Both the position numbers and the translations under genes were made by a program. Of a stretch of DNA of 7,576 nucleotides, positions 5,983 through 7,576 are shown piece by piece. The notes under the pieces are model-generated. The model was not told where the DNA came from, did not search any database, and saw nothing but the letters and a program-made list of their open reading frames with translations. Origin of the DNA: Pedobacter sp. UBA1654 (GTDB taxonomy: Bacteria > Bacteroidota > Bacteroidia > Sphingobacteriales > Sphingobacteriaceae); NCBI GenBank assembly GCA_002320935.1, contig DCLG01000096.1:12583-20158 (forward strand), read 5' to 3'. The first letter of the stretch is position 1. Each line of letters opens with the position of its first letter.

Positions 5983-6582
5983 ATGAAATCCAAGTTAACG
6001 CTCCTAATCACTTTCTTGTTATTACTAACATTCCATGGATCTGCACAGGTCTACAAAGAGAACATCGAAAAAGATTTCAAACACCTGAACGACCTGTTGC
6101 TTTCTGGAAAGTATGAGGAGGCAATGGACCTCTTTCCTGAGAGGATTTTTGAGGTCGCTTCACGTGAACAGCTTAGTGCAGCATTCAGCCTGCTGTTAAA
6201 CAATAAAGACTTTAAGGCAACTATGCTGGACTATAAGATGCTTGATATAGAAATGCCAGAAGAAATTGATGGGTTATTTTATTCTGCTCTAAAATATAGA
6301 ACAACCATGACCATGATATTTACACCTCCCGATGAGGAATCTGACGTCGATAAAGCAATCAGGCTTACCCGCTTTAAGGCTGCTTTTGCAAATGCTTTTG
6401 GATCAGATAATGTGAGCCTGGACGAGGAAACTGGTTTATTCACGATGACGCCCGTAAAAAAGTCGTATGCGATTTCCAGTAATGGACAACACACGTGGAA
6501 GTTTGTAAACGTTGAAGCTTCTCAGCGGCTTATAATGGAGAAATTGCTACCAAAGAAAATCTTGGATCGGGAGTTAAACTGA
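5983..6582 (+). CDS. Small secreted protein of unknown function
   Basis: A 199-residue protein with a clear type I signal peptide: Lys2 and Lys4, a leucine-rich core at 5-16, and a probable cut after GSA at residue 21 (before Gln22). The mature part opens with helices (IEKDFKHLNDLLLSGKYEEAMDLFP, residues 28-52, quoted only as landmark ends IEKDF and DLFP), then a region with beta-type patterns around 105-115 and 150-175. The layout, a helical start followed by a possible curved sheet, is reminiscent of NTF2-like proteins, but no diagnostic motif is present, so I name no family. There is no lipobox cysteine, so it should be soluble in the periplasm or secreted. It is divergent from the ferritin-like operon (123 bp apart) and 64 bp upstream of the lipoprotein gene at 6647. 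The ATG at 5983 gives a complete signal peptide. Function not known. Confidence 0.8.
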   Translation: MKSKLTLLITFLLLLTFHGSAQVYKENIEKDFKHLNDLLLSGKYEEAMDLFPERIFEVASREQLSAAFSLLLNNKDFKATMLDYKMLDIEMPEEIDGLFYSALKYRTTMTMIFTPPDEESDVDKAIRLTRFKAAFANAFGSDNVSLDEETGLFTMTPVKKSYAISSNGQHTWKFVNVEASQRLIMEKLLPKKILDRELN

Positions 6583-6646
6583 TAGATCCCGCTGAGGAAG
6601 ATACCTGTTCCACTCTTATACAAACTCCAATACTTTTCGAAAAATC

Positions 6647-7501
6647 ATGAAGAAACTTATACTCGCGCTCATCAGCCTAAGCTTATGTTTAGGTGCCTGC
6701 AAAAAAGAACCGGTTGCCAACCCTGAACCCCAAGTACCGGAGGAAATTGAAAGCCCGGTTAATACACCTAAGTTCAAAATTTCGGCAACAAAGTATAAGC
6801 TTAGTGTATTTGAAGAGACACATCTGGAAATAAGCCGGAAAGGCTTCACATTTAATACGCCTTACGACTCCGTAAGATGGGAAATTCCAAATTTGTACAG
6901 ACGTACAAGTACTCCCTTCGACTTTTTATTAAGTAAGTCGCACGCTTTCGCCTTCCCCGGCACTTACAAAGTCATGGTTACAACCTTTAAGGGTGGTTTA
7001 GGGATTGAAAAAGACTCCATCGAAATAGAGGTATTCCTACGCAAAGATTTTCTGGATATAAACTGGAACGAACCCTCAGATATACGGCTTACGACTTTCG
7101 AAAACGAAAGCAAAAATTACTGGCTTAACCTAACGTATTCAGCTGAAAAGCAAGCACATGCAACATTAATCTACTATCCTCTAGATATCGAATCGCTCAA
7201 AGACACGGAGATCGTTAAAAACGAATCTCGCTCATTCCTCTCAGATTATATCACGAAGCTGTATGGTAACAGCAGGTTCCAATTTGATGGAGAAGACATT
7301 ATGCTATCACCTTTGGTCGACAGCTATAATTCGAGGTTTAAAACACCACTTTCTACCAGACAAGGTAAGCTTGAAGTGCCGGCTGAAATTTGGGAAACTC
7401 CTACGTCATACATCGCATTGATATGCGAGAAAAACACGCTAAACGCCAAACCCAATTATTTTTACACGGTTGTAGCGGAACCTAAATCTTCAAACAAGTA
7501 G
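6647..7501 (+). CDS. Lipoprotein of unknown function with possible PKD/Ig-like domain
   Basis: A 284-residue lipoprotein. The signal has Lys2-Lys3, a hydrophobic core at 4-14 and a lipobox LGAC with Cys18. After the cysteine come KKEP and a Pro/Glu-rich linker to about residue 40. Residues about 43-130 form a beta-rich domain; the segment from SVRWEIP (75-81) to FPGTYKVMVTTFKGG (103-117) has the pattern of PKD/Ig-like domains of Bacteroidota surface proteins. The C-terminal half (131-284) has no motif I recognise. The fast-evolving, low-motif sequence and the lipid anchor suggest a cell-envelope or surface location. It lies 64 bp after the secreted-protein gene on the same strand and may be cotranscribed with it. 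Its last 40 bases overlap the 3' end of the gene entering from the right on the opposite strand. Function not known. Confidence 0.82.
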   Translation: MKKLILALISLSLCLGACKKEPVANPEPQVPEEIESPVNTPKFKISATKYKLSVFEETHLEISRKGFTFNTPYDSVRWEIPNLYRRTSTPFDFLLSKSHAFAFPGTYKVMVTTFKGGLGIEKDSIEIEVFLRKDFLDINWNEPSDIRLTTFENESKNYWLNLTYSAEKQAHATLIYYPLDIESLKDTEIVKNESRSFLSDYITKLYGNSRFQFDGEDIMLSPLVDSYNSRFKTPLSTRQGKLEVPAEIWETPTSYIALICEKNTLNAKPNYFYTVVAEPKSSNK

Positions 7502-7576
7502 CCGCTTAGCGCCAGGCCTGTAGCCACACTTTTAAAGTTATCACCCGAATTCAGGTTCACTTGCGGAAAGCGCTGA
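7462..7576 (-). CDS. C-terminal end of a probable Hsp70-family protein, 5' part outside window
   Basis: On the minus strand a frame is open from the right edge (first full codon at 7575) to a TAA at 7464-7462, giving 37 residues. The sequence RFPQVNLNS then GDNFKSVATGLAL is coding-like and matches the pattern at the end of the nucleotide-binding region of DnaK-related proteins of the YegD type, where FP, a GD and a SVA-x-GLA motif recur. It then ends soon after with GYLFEDLGSATTV. If right, this is a YegD-like Hsp70 without the C-terminal substrate-binding domain of DnaK. The stop lies inside the convergent lipoprotein gene, so the two coding regions overlap by 40 bp. The call rests on a short stretch; a different family is possible, but that the frame is coding is fairly likely. 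Confidence 0.5.
   Translation of the reverse strand, partial: QRFPQVNLNSGDNFKSVATGLALSGYLFEDLGSATTV

Noticed and set aside
6564..6591. Possible hairpin around the stop of the secreted-protein gene (GGATC/GATCC or CGGGA/TCCCG)
   Set aside because: Only 5-bp arms with a long loop, overlapping the coding end, and no T tract follows.
6631..6638. TACTTTTC upstream of the lipoprotein gene, and TATCTTAG at 5951-5958 upstream of the secreted-protein gene, as -7 elements
   Set aside because: Each misses one conserved base of TAnnTTTG and neither has a -33 TTG at the right distance, so I cannot separate them from AT-rich background.

Overview
The window looks like chromosomal DNA of a Bacteroidota bacterium, probably a Sphingobacteriales/Cytophagales-type soil or water organism of moderate GC. 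Three things point there: promoters of the TAnnTTTG type with almost no Shine-Dalgarno sequences, a lipoprotein whose mature N-terminus is CSKDDD (a Bacteroidota surface-export style signal), and the overall family content. The genus cannot be fixed from the sequence. I see no RNA gene, insertion sequence, CRISPR array or phage gene.

Layout. Positions 1-391 (+) hold the 3' end of a gene that starts outside the window. It converges, with only 4 bp between stop codons, on a minus-strand block at 396-4150. Read in the direction of transcription, that block is a retinol-dehydrogenase-like SDR oxidoreductase (4150-3140), an AraC-family regulator (3114-2293), a second classical SDR (2210-1371), and a second AraC-family regulator (1295-396). 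Good TAnnTTTG promoters precede both SDR genes, and a perfect 11-bp inverted repeat closes the second SDR gene. Further right, still on the minus strand, is a two-gene operon (5859-4336) of exported ferritin-like proteins ending in a strong intrinsic terminator (4291-4318). From 5983 the plus strand carries a small secreted protein and a lipoprotein, neither with a known function. The right edge holds the last 37 codons of a minus-strand gene that looks like an Hsp70-family protein; its 3' end overlaps the lipoprotein gene tail to tail by 40 bp.

How they may work together. The SDR/AraC block reads as a small inducible redox module: NADP(H)-type dehydrogenases with dedicated AraC regulators. 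The best support is a 17-bp direct repeat with a 22-bp period (4205-4221 and 4227-4243) directly abutting the -33 element of the SDR-AraC operon, the geometry expected of an AraC-type activator site. The ferritin-like pair both keep the carboxylate/histidine ligands for a di-metal site, and one carries a Tat-lipoprotein signal, suggesting metal-loaded proteins displayed outside the cytoplasm. The window is otherwise ordinary; I see no convincing evidence of a wholly new system.
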